The notes beneath the pieces are model-generated. The model searched no databases. It was not told the origin of the DNA and worked only from the letters and a program-made list of their open reading frames with translations. 64,000 nt of DNA from Tetrahymena thermophila SB210 (taxonomy: Eukaryota; Ciliophora; Oligohymenophorea; Hymenostomatida; Tetrahymenidae). Below are positions 13,701-26,800 of this stretch, piece by piece (within the stretch, counting starts at the first letter, position 1; every line of letters begins with the position of its first letter). The position numbers and the translations under genes were made by a program. Location: positions 28,883 to 92,882 of the forward strand of contig NW_002476260.1 in assembly GCF_000189635.1 (NCBI RefSeq), read 5' to 3'.

Positions 13701-16700
13701 AAACAAAATATTAATATTCCATAATAATCAAAATAATAAGAATTAATATATTTGCAAAATAACTATATAAATATATCAAATATAACTTATAGTTAAAACA
13801 TCGGAACTTTCCAAATAAGCCAATCCTAAATTATACAAATAGAGAACAGCTCTTTTGAAGGAAACCAAGCTTATAATGGTGGAGCAATTAATTTCTAAAA
13901 TATAATGCAATAAATTTCCTTTTCATAAACTAATTTTTCAAATAACACAGCACTTAGCAGTGGAGGAGCCTTGTTTTTTTAAGATATTGGGAGTTGCTAA
14001 GTTAATTTTGATTCAAATACAAAAATATATCAGAATAAGGCTTTAATTGGCGGAGGGTTAAGAATAATTTCAAGCAATTAAAATGATTTATTAATTCCCG
14101 TGTATTTTCCTTTTACTGAAAACGTTTAATAAAACTTTGCTGAAATTTATGGGAATGATTGTGCAACTTATCTTTAATTGATAGAAATATAAAGTATTCA
14201 AAATACAACATTAGAAAACAATTATACATTTAATTTTTACTAGGATATGACATTAGCTCCAAGTAATTATTAGTTCTTTTACTCTTAATATGCATAATTT
14301 TTAGATTTTTAAAGTGGCAATATGATAAATCTAAGAATATATTTATTAGATAATTACAATAGATATCTGAACTTTTCTTTAGAAAAACTAACAAGCGGAG
14401 GCTATCCTACAGAAGTAGATTTAGAATTAAAAAATATAGAGATTTAAATAGAAATTTTAAATTCATAATAGAGTTAACTTATTGGACAAAAAATTTTAAA
14501 TTATAATTCTTTTCAAGATGATGCTTAATTTTTTTAACTTTCAGATTTATATGTCTAAGGTGCCCTTTAAACAGTGTAATACTTCACATTAAATTCAAAT
14601 ATTTATTAAAGTTCACAAAACTCCATGCCTATTCTTTTATCTGTGCAATTTAGAAATTGTATACAAGGAGAGATCATTTAAAAAATTACAAATAATATTT
14701 TTGTTTGTAAATATTGCTCTGAAGGAACATATTCTTTATAAAATCCTGATATTTTATTTAAAGAATCATAAAATTCTGAAGCAGAATTAAAAAATGAATG
14801 TATCAATTGCCCCTAATATGCACTTTAATGCTAAGGATCAACCATTTTGTTAAGAAATGGATACTGGAGATAAGATAATACTACTGATCAAATATTATAG
14901 TGTAATTTATAAGTAGACTCATGTTAAGCAGAAGATCCTTAAAGTATAAACTATTGTACTATGGGATATATAGGTCCTTTATGTTCATAATGTGATATTT
15001 TAGGAGAAGTTTGGGAAGGAACTAATTACTGTGAGTCAGTAATTTAAGGAACTTGTTAAGAATGCTATTTACCTTCGATTTAGTTAGTTTATCTGATCTT
15101 TAAAACATGCCTTTTAATCTTTTATTTTTTAGTTACTCTCTTTATATTTATTAAGCAATTTAAATATGCACAAAAATGCTATTATTTAAGAGTTATGCAA
15201 TTATTTCCTATATCAAATAGCTCTGTAAAAGATCAGTCTGGCTTTTACATTAAAATCATTATAAATTATTCTTAATTATCTTCTCTTATGACTTAAAGTT
15301 ATACAAGTTAGAACAGCAAATATGATATTTTAAATTACATCATTGGATAAACTAACAGGTATCTAGGTTTAGGTTTAGATTGTCTAGCCAATAAAAGCTT
15401 GATAAAAACTCACGGAAAAATAGCTTTTTATTCAATAGTATAATTTTTAGTTCCAGTTATTTTATTAGTAATAGTATTTGCTATACTTTTATTGTTAAAA
15501 CGGATCAAAAAATTTAGAATTTAGTATTACTATTTTTACACACTTTTCAATTGCTTCTTAAGTTTCTTTTAAATAGGTTAAATATCATATTTCATCAAAA
15601 TGCTTACTTGCTAGTAAGTGGGAGACTAGCTTTACAATACTATTGATCTTACAGTAAAATGCAATGACTTAGATACAATTAAATTTATATACCCTTATTC
15701 AATATCAATACTAACTTTTTGGGGAGTTTTACCTTTGATATTTTTGAATAAAATCAATAATTGCAAAAATAAATTAAATTAATGTAAAGTAAAATATAAA
15801 TATGGTTACTATTATCTAGATTTAAAACATAAGTATTTCTACTGGGAGTTTGTTAGAATTTATATGAAAATCATAATTATTTGTATTTTTACTCTACTGG
15901 ATTAAACTTAACACAATACCTCAAGGTCATCGCTATTCATAATCATGGTAGTTTATATCAGAATGATATAAAAATATAACCCTTTCATATCAAATTAAAT
16001 TTAAAATACAGAAGTTATCTCTTTTGTATTTTTAATTTTGAAAATTTATTTAAATTTCATATCTTATGATAATCAAAGTGCTTAATATTATACTTAACTG
16101 CTCTCAGTGCTCTTGAACTATCTATTCTACCTATATTGTGGCTTTATTATTCTGATTTTTAAATTGAACAATAGCTATTCTAAATGCAGTTAGAGTATCA
16201 AAGAAATTTTTATCAAAATATTTCCATAAAAATACAAATAATAAATTATGCGCAAAAAAATATAGTTTTAAACTTTTTTAAGATGGAAATTTATTAAAAC
16301 TAATATAAAAAAAATTATTAGATTAAAAGCAAGTTAAAATATAAGTTAATTTATTGAGAACACCTAAACATCAGAAATATTCAATAGAATTTCTAGTTTG
16401 TCAAGTTAGATAAGTAAGAATATTAATTTAAATTTATTTTATATTAATTAACTATTTAAAAAAAAGATTAAAATACAGATCAGTCAAAGAGAAGAGAAAT
16501 TAAAAAGAAACCAAGTATTTTCTAAACAAGTAAACCTATAAAAAAAAAGAAAATTTTGGATTAACAGGATACTAATTCTGAATTATTAAATATTAAAGCT
16601 TTATCTACTAGTAACTATTCATCTAAGTTAGAAAGTGAATAGTATACTACTGAAGGAATAGAAACTCCTACTTAAAAAAGAAAATTTACTTATCTTAATA

Positions 16701-16921
16701 ATCGCAAAATATCATTTTTATTAAAAAAATAGAATTCTGGCTCATAATCCCCTAAGTCAGATTTTAGTAATATGTTAAATATATAGAAATATCAACAGTA
16801 AACAGAAGAACAAGATCCTAAGAAAGTGTAAAGATATCTTTTATCTCCTAAATTGTTTAATTAAACTTTAAGCAAGAATTAGAATGACTATGATTTTATT
16901 ATTTAAAGTTAAGAATAATGA
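7722..16921 (+). CDS. Giant cysteine-rich multi-pass transmembrane protein (~3,040 aa)
   Basis: The ATG at 7722 is followed by a hydrophobic signal peptide ('LMRLSFFLIVIEVIQFV') and a Cys-rich segment with furin-like or growth-factor-receptor spacing. About 1,900 residues of Ser/Asn-rich, beta-rich sequence follow. Near 13850-14030 there are repeats of the type 'NQAYNGGAINF' and 'NTALSSGGALFF', like right-handed beta-helix or polymorphic outer-membrane repeats. A second Cys-rich block lies at about 14640-15060 ('CINCPQYALQC'). From about 15080 several long hydrophobic segments form a multi-pass region, and the tail is basic and cytosolic-looking. A 65-nt intron at 16414-16478 (GTAAGA...ATACAG) is needed to reach the good tail frame and the TGA at 16919-16921; frame arithmetic agrees. 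A second, in-frame intron at 11017-11088 (72 nt) is possible. The architecture matches large ciliate 'transmembrane protein, putative' families; the function is unknown. Confidence 0.82.
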
Positions 16922-17482
16922 TCGATATTAAATAAAAAATTTATTTAAATTTTTATATTTCTATTCTGTATTAAATAACAAATTTGTTTGTATTTTTAAC
17001 TTGATTAGTTGAATTCATTTTCAAAATTATTTCTCTTATTTGTAATATTAAATTTTTAGCTTATTTTACTATTTTATGTGACTAATAAATTCTTTTCTTA
17101 AATCTGTAATGGAAAACTGATACTATTCTGATTTATTAAGTTTCTATTTAAAATAGAATATACCAAAAAGGCCATTTTTTAGAAAGTAATTTTTGTTTTT
17201 GAAGTTTTTTCAAAGATATTTTTAAAAATTTGATAAAAGCCATTAAAATATATAATGAACAAAATGATTAAAATTAAATGAAATATTTTCATGTACCTAA
17301 AAAATTGGTGATATTGAAATTTGAGGATTAAGAATATTTAAATTCTAAAAGCAAATTTATAAATTTGTATTTGATAATTATTATAATTAATTTATTTGTC
17401 TTTTTTGAAAAACTTATAATTATTTAAATTTACATAAATTGCTATATTAATATTTTTTAAGAAAAAATAAATAAAATAAAAA
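16922..17482. other. Intergenic region, no gene seen
   Basis: About 560 bp of AT-rich spacer between the giant membrane protein and the leucine-rich-repeat gene. No coding or RNA signal was seen. Confidence 0.5.
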
Positions 17483-18731
17483 ATGATATAACAGAATAAC
17501 AATTTCGGTAATCTAAAATAAGTAATTAATTATTTATTTTTAAAAGATTTTCTTTATATTTATTTTATTTATAAAAAAAGTTTTTAAACTCTTCACTTAA
17601 ATCGCACCAGGTTCTCCATATAGCTCTATCGTATATTTAATTTATTAATATAATTATTGTTAATATTTTTTTAACATTTAATCTTCAAGTTATCTACAAT
17701 ATCATTTTTCTAATTGAAATTCTCATATATTTTTGCTCATTTTTAAATTATTTTAACTTCCTCTTAACTGAACTTTTATTTATTTTGATCATTAATTATT
17801 CATTTTTTATGTTTGATATTTTTTTCTTCTAATTAACTAATTAACTATACATTTGAACTTTCAAAATGATAAATTAATTGGATTTTTTTTTCTACTTGTG
17901 ATTATTTTCTTTCTTTGTTAGTTTAACTCATTTTTTCATTTAAAACTTTTGCTTTTATATTAATAAATTCATTCTTATTATTTCATGTTTTTTCTTCATT
18001 TTTTCCTTCTAACTAACTAACTAACTAATTAATTAATTATTTAATTATTTATTTATTTTTTCTTCAATATTTAATAAGCTACAATAAAATTAGTGATGAA
18101 AATGCATCAGGTTTAGGTTCTGGTTTAGGAAAGTGTAATAATCTCTCAAATTTGACACTTGATCTTGGGTAAAAAAAAAGTATAGGATTATGATATTTTT
18201 AAAATAAAAAATATTATAATTTACTATTTTTTAATTTATTTATTAGCTTTTTATTTAATTTTTTATCTTTTTTATTAATCTACTAGTTTTATTTTTATTT
18301 CTTTCTTTCTTTGCTAAATATTAATAAATTCTTTCTTATTATTTCATATTTTATCTACATTTTTCCCTTCTCAATAATTAATTATATTTTTTTTCAATAT
18401 ATAAAAAGCGCAAATTAAATTGGTGCATAAGGTGCTTCAGACTTGGGTTCTGGTTTAGGAAAGTGCATTAATCTCTAAAATTTGACACTTTATCTTCAGT
18501 ATAAATAGTTTATTTGTTTGTTTTGGATTTTTATATTTTTTAATATAAGATATAAATAAATATTTTTATTTATTTATAACTTTTTACTTGATTTTTTTTC
18601 TTTTTTTTTTCTGCTTGTTTAATTTTTCTTTATTACTATATTAATTTAACTCATTTTATCATTTTCAACTATTATTTTATTATTATTAATTAATTAATTT
18701 TGTTTATTTTATATTTTTCTTTCTTTTTCCT

Positions 18732-18787
<56 letters not shown>

Positions 18788-20884
18788 ACTAATAATACTC
18801 TTAATTTTTTCTTAAATTTTGAAAAAGCTACAATAAAATAGGTGCAGAAGGTGCATCAAGTTTAAGTTCTGGTTTAGGAAAGTGCACTAATCTCTCAAAT
18901 TTGATATTTTATCTTGGGTAAAAACAGTATATTTGTTTTGGATAGTGTTATTTTTTTATTAAAAAATGAATTTAAAACCGAATAATAGCTTTTTTAATTT
19001 ATTTATTGGCTTTAATTTGATTTATTTTTTATTGTTTTTTTTTCTTTATTTGCTAATTTAGCTCATTTTTTAATTTTCAACTTTTACTTTTATTATTAAT
19101 TAATTAATTAATTCATTCATTTCTTATTATTTAAAATTTTTATTCCTTTTTTACTTCAATATATTAAAAGGAATAATTAGATTGGTGAAAAAGGGGCATC
19201 AGGCTTAGGCTTTGGTTTGGGAAAGTGCATTAATCTCTCAAATTTAATGCTTGAACTTCAGTAAAAACAATTTATTTGTCTTTTTTTATTCTTCTTGCAC
19301 TTTTTTTTTTCATTATTTATTTATCTATTTTCAAATTTTGTTTTTATAATTAATTCATTCATTTCTTATTATTTTATATTTTTTCTTCAATTTTTCAATG
19401 TAACTAACTAACTAACTAATTAACCAAGCAATTTTTCTTCAAAATTAAAAAAGTGAAAATTAAATTAGTGCAGAAGGTGCATCAGGCTTAGGGTCTGGTT
19501 TAGGAAAGTGCACTAATCTCTCAAATTTAACACTTGATCTTCTGTAATAATATAAAAATGATTTATAACAATAACTCTTTTAATTTATTTAATTTCTTTC
19601 TTTATTTAAATTTTCTTGAATTTTTTCATTTTTAATTTAAGCTTTTATAATTAATACATTATTTCTCATTATTTCATATTTTTAATTCATTTTTTCATTC
19701 TGACTAATTAATAATTTATTATTTTTTCAATATTTAATCAGTAAAAATTAAATTGGTCCAGATGGTGCATCAGGCTTAGGTTTTGATTTAGGAAAGTGCA
19801 CTAATCTCTCATATTTGTCACTTTATCTTTTGTAAAAATAGTTTAAATGTTTTGGATTGTGTTTTTTTTTAATATAAAAATGAATTTAATGCAATACAAA
19901 TCAATTTTTTAATATATTTTTATTTTATTTTATTCTGTATGTTTTTTTTGTTTCTTTATTAGTTAATTTAATTTTTAATTTTAACTTTGCTTTTATGATT
20001 AATTAAATTTCATACTTATTAATCCATATTATATCTTCATTTTTTATTTTTAACTAAGTAATTAATTTTAAATCTTTACATTACTATTTATTTAATAAGG
20101 TTTAATTAAATTGGCGATCAAGGTGCTATAGGTTTAGGTTCTGGTTTAGGGGAGTGCATTAATCTCTCAAATTTGAAACTTTATCTTTCGTAAAAACAGT
20201 TTATTTTTATTTGCTTTGGATTGTGATATTTTTATCATAAAAATGAATTTAAAACAAAAAAGTTTACACTTTTAATTTATTTATTTATTTGTTTGATTTT
20301 TGTTTGATAAAGTTTTCTTTTTTATTCTGCTTGTGCTTTTTTCTTTCTTATTTTCTTTATTTATTAATTTAACCCAATTTGAAATTCTATTATAAAATTA
20401 TTTATTTATTTTTATATAAATAATATTCAAATGAATTAGCCATTCAAAAAAATAGTGATCTCAATCCACTAAATTTTTGAATGGCATTTATTTAACTATA
20501 CATAATTTATTTTTTTTAATAGTTTTTGAATAATTAATTACCTTTTTAAATTTTTAATTTCTTTTATTTAATTCCAAAATATTTTCATTTAATTTTTAAG
20601 AAAATTTCATTGATTTTTTTGCAATTGCAAGAGCTGAGAGTTAATTAATTATCGAGAAATTATGGTATATTTTTTTTTCTTCAATATTTATTTATAAAGG
20701 TCTAATTAAATTGGTGATGAAGGTTCTATAGGTTTAGGTTCTGGCTTAGTGAAGTGCACTAATCTCTCAAATTTGACACTTTATCTTGAGTAAAAACAGT
20801 ATTTTTGTTTCGGGTTGTGATATTATGCTTTGATATAAAAATGAATTTAAAACAAAAAAACTAACTCATTTAATTTATTATCTT

Positions 20885-20933
<49 letters not shown>

Positions 20934-21523
20934 TTCTGCTAGTGTTATTTTTTCATTCATTCTTTGTTTTTTTGTTAATTTAACTCATTTTTTCTTTTTC
21001 AAAATTTTGATTATATTATAAATAAATTAATTTGTTTCTAATTACTTCATATTTTTTCTACATATTTTCCTTTTAGCTATATATTTTATCTTTAATATTA
21101 AAAAGGTCTAATAAAATTGGGGCATAAGGTGCATTAGGCTTAGGTACTGTTTTAGGAAAGTGTGCTAAACTCTCAAATTTAACTCTTTATCTTAGGTAAA
21201 AAGATTTTATTTATTTTTGATTGTGATATTTTAAAATATAAAAATTAATTTCAAACAAAAAAACTAATTATTTTAATTTATTTATTTATTTATTAGCTTT
21301 TTATTTGATTGTTTTTCTTTTAAATTTTTATCCTGCTAATATTTTTTATATATTGATTTAAAATATAATACTTATATTCATATTTTATACTATTTATTTT
21401 TTTTAGTTATTTACACTTACTTATATTAAAAGTGAACATGAAATCAATCAATCGTAAAAATTGAAAATAAAAAGCAAATATCTCAAATTAAAAAGGCTAG
21501 TTGTCTTAAATATTGCATGTTGA
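17483..21523 (+). CDS. Leucine-rich-repeat (RNI-like) protein, one repeat per 90-nt exon
   Basis: Nine exons of exactly 90 nt each encode one 30-residue repeat of the type 'NKIGDEGASGLGSGLGKCTN' followed by 'LSNLTLDL'. They are 18079-18168, 18409-18498, 18828-18917, 19171-19260, 19454-19543, 19742-19831, 20100-20189, 20700-20789 and 21106-21195. The final exon 21433-21523 ends 'LKLKRLVVLNIAC' and TGA. Every intron among these falls after the second base of a codon, so exons are symmetric. Acceptors are (A/T)AG and donors mostly GTAAAA. Two upstream exons, 17483-17521 (ATG) and 17581-17630, complete the frame but are less sure. The predicted protein has about 329 residues, with no kinase domain, signal or membrane segment. 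Repeats of this kind usually form solenoids for protein binding; no partner can be inferred. Confidence 0.8.
18733..18787 (+). repeat. CTAT microsatellite inside an intron
   Basis: About thirteen uninterrupted CTAT units lie in the intron between the second and third 90-nt repeat exons. Likely length-variable between strains; no function is indicated. Confidence 0.9.
20885..20931 (+). repeat. ATTT microsatellite inside an intron
   Basis: About a dozen ATTT units lie in the intron after the eighth repeat exon. Shorter ATTT runs sit at similar places in neighbouring introns, so this is probably an expansion of a shared ancestral run. Confidence 0.85.
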
Positions 21524-22155
21524 TGATTGAAAATGGTGAAAAAATTAATGATGAATAAATAAAAAAATATATAACATGTTTTATTTTATAATATATATTT
21601 TGTAATCGGATAAATAAACATAAAAAATAGATAGATAGATAAATTTATTTATTTATTATTGTTTTTACATTTATAAATACCATGAATTCTATTATATAAG
21701 GATATTTTAACTTGGGGATAATTTTATTTTCTCATGAAAAATTAAAAAATAGAAAGTGTAAAATTAGCTTTAAATCATAAAATTAAATGAAATATCACGA
21801 TCTGTACCTACTCAATTCGTAATATTTTAATTACAGGATTAACTATATAATGATTAAAACCAAGAAAATAAACAAATAAATAAAAATTCTATTTTTAATA
21901 TAAAAGTTTTTTTCTTGCATATTTGTAAAAGGAAATGAATTAAAAATACAAAGAAAAGATAAATGCTAAAGAACTTATATGAATACATAATTTAAATTTA
22001 TTAGTAAGATAATAACTTCATTTTATTTATATAAATAAATAAACGAATTTTTAAATTTTTTATCTCAACAAATTTTATATTCATGTCTGCCTACTTGAGC
22101 TTAGCAATTTGAGCAAGTGTGAACTTTATCTTAACAATTCTGGTTCAAAAAAGGA
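21524..22155. other. Intergenic region, no gene seen
   Basis: About 630 bp. The first part (to ~21660) resembles the 3' flank of the broken leucine-rich-repeat copy at 60465-60600, including a TTTATTTTATAATAT stretch, a TTTTGTAATNGGATA stretch and a short GATA run. The rest shows no coding signal. Confidence 0.5.
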
Positions 22156-22392
22156 ATGCAGCAACAAAATGTTGTTAATAAAAGTATTAATGAGCAGCAA
22201 AGTGTACCACTACCAACTTTACTCTATACAACAGTAACTCCTATTTAGTTACATTATGGACACTAAATAGTCGTAGGACCTGTTGAAGAACTTGCATTTT
22301 TTGGTAACCCTATTTAAATAGGCTATGGAGCTACCATCATAGGAGGTTAATAACCTTAATTTTAACTGGGAGGTGGAGGAGGAAGCTATTGA
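22156..22392 (+). CDS. Small hypothetical protein with Gly-rich C-terminus (78 aa)
   Basis: The frame opens at the ATG at 22156 ('MQQQNVVNKS') and ends at TGA 22390-22392; an in-frame TGA lies upstream. The middle is rich in Pro, Thr and Val, with segments such as 'VPLPTLLYTTVTPIQLHYG' and 'ELAFFGNPIQIGYGATIIGG'. The end is five Gly followed by Ser-Tyr. G+C is clearly higher than in the flanking spacer, and both TAA and TAG are used in frame, which supports a ciliate coding sequence. No family is recognised. It might also be the last exon of a longer gene, but no upstream exon could be supported. Confidence 0.5.
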
Positions 22393-22583
22393 TATGTGTT
22401 ATTATTCATTTTTATTTTAGTTGTTTTTAGTTTTCTAAAATTATATAATTTACTTTATATAAACAAATTGTAAAAATATTTATTTGATTTAAAAGGTTTC
22501 TAGTGCAATTTATTTTAAGTTTTAAACTACCAAATAACAAAAATCTCCTATATACTTTAATAAATTCAAAATAAAATTTTTTT

Positions 22584-23133
22584 GATCAGATAATTAATCA
22601 TCATAATAGTAAGTAAGTAACTAACTAACTACTTTTCTTACTAAGTATTCATATTTTTCTTAAAAAAAAATAAATTTAAAATATTATTTTAAAGATATAC
22701 AAGCGAGAAAGTATCTAGAAAAGAAAGTAATATAAATATTTTATTTTTAAAGAGTGTCTTAAATGCTTTTAAAGCTTATATCTTTCATCTTTTAATTTTC
22801 TTTGAATGTTTAGGTTTAACTTATTTAATAATAATAAAAATAATATTTTTATGATCAGATAATTAATCATGATAATAGTAAGTAAGTAAGTAACTAACTA
22901 ACTACTTTTCTTACTAAGTATTCATATTTTTCTTAAAAAAAATAAATTTAAAATATTATTTTAAAGATATACAAGCGAGAAAGTATCTAGAAAAGAAAGT
23001 AATATAAATATTTTATTTTTAAAGAGTGTTTTATTAAATGCTTTTAAAACTTATATCTTTCATCTTTTAATTTTCTTTGAATGTTTAGGTTTAACTTATT
23101 TAATAATAATAAAAATAATATTTTTATGATCAG
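22584..23133 (+). repeat. Tandem duplication of a ~270-bp noncoding unit
   Basis: Two nearly identical copies lie head to tail, 22584-22852 and 22853-23127. Each starts with GATCAGATAATTAATCAT, passes through runs of TAAG and TAAC, the stretch ATACAAGCGAGAAAGTATCT, and ends TAATATTTTTATGATCAG. The differences are a few indels and substitutions, so the duplication is recent. No open frame with coding character lies inside. Confidence 0.9.
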
Positions 23134-23860
23134 GTTAGTGAAAACATGCGCAACATATGCTTATTAATTAATATCTATTTTTTATTTTTCTATTTTAAAG
23201 ATAATTTTTAATAATATTTAAAAATACAAAATTTATAATAGAAATCTATGTTGAATTAATAAAATATATTTTATTTTCAAGTAAAGTTGTTTTAAATAGA
23301 AAATATTGAAAAAAGTTAATTTTATTAAAAAGCTAAATTTATTAACTAATATCTTATGGGAAATATTATTGTCATTAGCTAAGAGAAATTTTAAACTTAA
23401 TACATACTTTTAATTTATATTTATTAGATACCTGATCATAAAATAATGATTAATAGAAGTGAAAAAATTACTAATAAATACCTAATGTTAAATTATTTTT
23501 CTGCAAGTTAAAAAGCTTTAATAATTTCAAGTTTTTAAAAAGTTTTTTTAAAAATCTAGTAAAAATTATTGAATTAAAATTATTTTTTCTATAAATGTGT
23601 GTGTCTCATCTAAATTTACAATTTATTGTAGCCATTCATAAAGACAATAATCTAGTATTTATTAAATATCCATTAAATACTTTGACATAATAGATTTTTT
23701 ATAATAATCACTAATAATAAATAATAAATAAATAACTTTGAAAAAAACAGCTTTAAAAAATTTAATATTTTTACAAATAAAAATGTAAATCAATAAATAG
23801 GAGTATTTTTTTTTGTACACATAAAATATAAAGTATTAAATTAATAATTAAAAATGAAAA
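23134..23860. other. Intergenic region, no gene seen
   Basis: About 730 bp of AT-rich spacer downstream of the tandem duplication, ending at the 3' end of the minus-strand K+ channel gene. No gene was seen. Confidence 0.5.
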
Positions 23861-26800
23861 TCATAACAGCTTGAGTTTTGATTTTTATATCTTTACAGCC
23901 ATATTTCTAAGATTTTTATCTTTTCTATTATAAAAGGAATAAACGTTAAAATAATGTGGTAATTTACAATTTTATATTGAGCTGAGCATGTTATAATGTT
24001 AAATTATTTTTTGGTAATTGAAGTTTGGATAAAAGTATTTGAATGATTTCATTTTATCGCTTATATCAATATTTTCAGATGAGAGCATTTCATTCTATTT
24101 TTATTGATCAGTACTTTTTAAAATAATTTGGAATTGATCATTATTGGGTTTAGTTGTATTTGACTTCAAAATAGATTTTCTTTACATTTTACAAGAGACA
24201 TTCATTGATATTGAAGCTAACTTTTGATGATTTTGTTAAAACTTTTCTTTAAATTTAACTAAATCTCTTATTGTGCTAGAATAATGGAAGTCTTTAGAAC
24301 TATTTTCTTTACTTAAATTGGGTAGAGGTCTCTAAAAAATAGATTAATTTCTTGAAGATGGCATTGATTTTGGTAAATGATTTATTGGCGAGTACCTTTG
24401 TTCATCAAATTCACCTTAAGTAATGTCACTTGTATTCAAGACTTCATCATTAAAAGACATTTTAGGAATTATAAATTATTCTTTTGCTTTCACTCTAGCT
24501 TTTTAATCTTCTTCATTCTATTTATCTATATTAATAGCTTGTCTATATTAATTCTAATGTGCATATTATTATTGATATCTCAAAATATTTCTTGGTCTTA
24601 GAGTACTAGATTGCTCAGCAGCTATGGATTTAATTAATATATTATTAGTAGATTAGTAGTCTTTAAACTAATCAAATTGCATTGTCTTCGCTTAGCTTTA
24701 TTAACTTTAGATTCTATAAATTTCTTCGTCATCTTTTGGAAAGTGAGAAAATGTTTCTGCTGGTTTAGCTGCTTTCAATTTATGAGGGCTCTTATCTTGC
24801 ATAAAAGTCTTTAAGCTTGCTAAAGTTTTGATTGGTTCTTTGTGCTCACTTTTGCTACCTGAAGATTCTTAGTCTGCTGATGTTTCAGACAACAGTGTTT
24901 CTTTCTCAGTTTCTTTATTTTCTGGGAATTCTAAATTTTCCTCTAAATTATAATTAGTAAGTAAATTATGAAAAATATTATAAAATTTCATTTATTTATA
25001 TACTTTGTATCCCAATTGGTTCTTCAAGTTGATATTGTTTAGAAATAATTAGCACAGAATAGCCTGATTCTTTTCTTCTTTTTCTTCTGAATTCCCTGCG
25101 TTTTCTTTGTGGTTTTGAAAAATTTTCTTTTAAAATGACCAAATCTCTGTCAGGTTAATAATGCAGCTTAGGACATCTTTTAATGTCTTAAAATAAATTA
25201 TTTTAAATTACGTAATAAAAATTAAAAATTACTGTGCTTTTCGCTGTGGCAGCAGTAACATTACTATGAGATAATTGTATTTGACTATCTAAATTGTAAA
25301 TTGTTGATAATAAAGTGAAATTTTTCTTTTTCAGCTGTAAAATGTGATAGCTAATCAAGGAAATCAGACCTAGAAAGAGTGTATAATATAGAAGATTCTG
25401 CAGCTTTTGCACTAGCCGATTTTTCTGTATTGAGTAAAAAGCTATTTTCTCCAAAGATTTAGCCATTTGACAAACATTTTAAAGTTATTCCTTCTAAATT
25501 GTATTTATTCTTATAATAAATTTCAATATGTCCCCTGTGAATAAAATAAAGTTATGGATCATCTGACTTGCTTCCCTCTTCAAAAAGTATTTCATCTTTA
25601 TTTACATGAACTTCTTTTAACTTTAAGCAGAGCTCATTTCTAAACTGCTCAGAAAATCTAGCAAATATTTTCTTTTCACTATTCAAAATCTTCTGTTTAG
25701 TTTGAAATATTATTTTTTCAAGCAAATACGGTGAAATCTCCTACAAGATTTACTCCTCATCAGCTTTTGTAAGAATTTTGCTGTGTTTAAATCTATTTTT
25801 CAATAAAATAAATCAAGTTAAATTTCCTTATTAAATAAAATTTAAATGAAATTTTACTTGTATTCATAAAATTTCTAAACCTAATTTTTGAGTTCGTCAT
25901 CTATATTTCTATCTTACAAATAGAGATTTACTTTGTTTATCTTTTTCTTGAAGTATCTTTCTTTTTTATTCATGTCTTAAATGATCAATCCTATTAAATT
26001 AAAGCTATATGCGAATACACCACATGATATGAACATGCATATAATACAAAGACTAGCTTCATACCTTTTTAAAATAAAATATTAAATAATAAATAAATTA
26101 TTGTTTCTCTAAATTATTTTAAAAATATATTTTTTATTTACACATTTTTTGGTGTTATGTCGCCATATCCGACTGTCATCATAGTCGTTACTGAAAAATA
26201 TAGAGCAAAGATGTACCTAAAAATAAAAATTTATTATAAAGATATTTTTAAAAATAAATAGACTTACTTTATGTACCAAACATCTCTTGTGTTTATCAAA
26301 TTGCTTGAATTTACCCAATTCGGATCATTAGAAAATTCAAAAATAAGAGTTTGTCCATAAAAACAGATAGCAACAAAATGAGCAACAAATATAATAACAA
26401 GTAAGAGCTTTACTAATCTCACTACGTAGAATAGCTTCTTATTGTACATTGTATGTGAGAAATCTTAAAAATTTTATAACTTCTATGAAGCAACTTAAAT
26501 CTGTATATTTATTAAAAATTAAAGAATAGCTTAATTAATATTTAAATTACTTGGGCCAGTATAAATAGCTTGATAAGATCTCTAAAGACTCTTTATATCG
26601 AATCAAAAGTAACAAATGATATTATAGATAAAGCATCAGAAATAAATCTTTTGGAAACATAAATTTTAAATATTTTTAATCTTTTCTACTCAGTTAACCC
26701 TTTGTGGTATATTGATGTATTTAAACTTAGAAACATGCAAATTGCATAAAAAGTTATAATTGAATATCTAATTTTAGGTAAAACGTCAGGATATAATTCA

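Larger units (their letters stand above)
18079..21195 (+). repeat. Nine-copy array of exon-plus-intron duplication units
   Basis: The 90-nt exons are highly alike, and the introns are related too. After the donor many share a stretch resembling GTAAAAACAGTTTATTTG, then a TTGTGATATTTT-like segment and AAAAATGAATTTAAAAC. Intron lengths are 240, 329, 253, 193, 198, 268, 510, 316 and 237 nt. The array therefore arose by tandem duplication of genomic DNA units of about 300 bp, not by shuffling of spliced sequence. Confidence 0.85.

Noticed and set aside
18079..21195. CRISPR-like array of regularly spaced repeats
   Set aside because: The units are 90-nt protein-coding exons with splice sites and variable spacing, in a eukaryotic genome.
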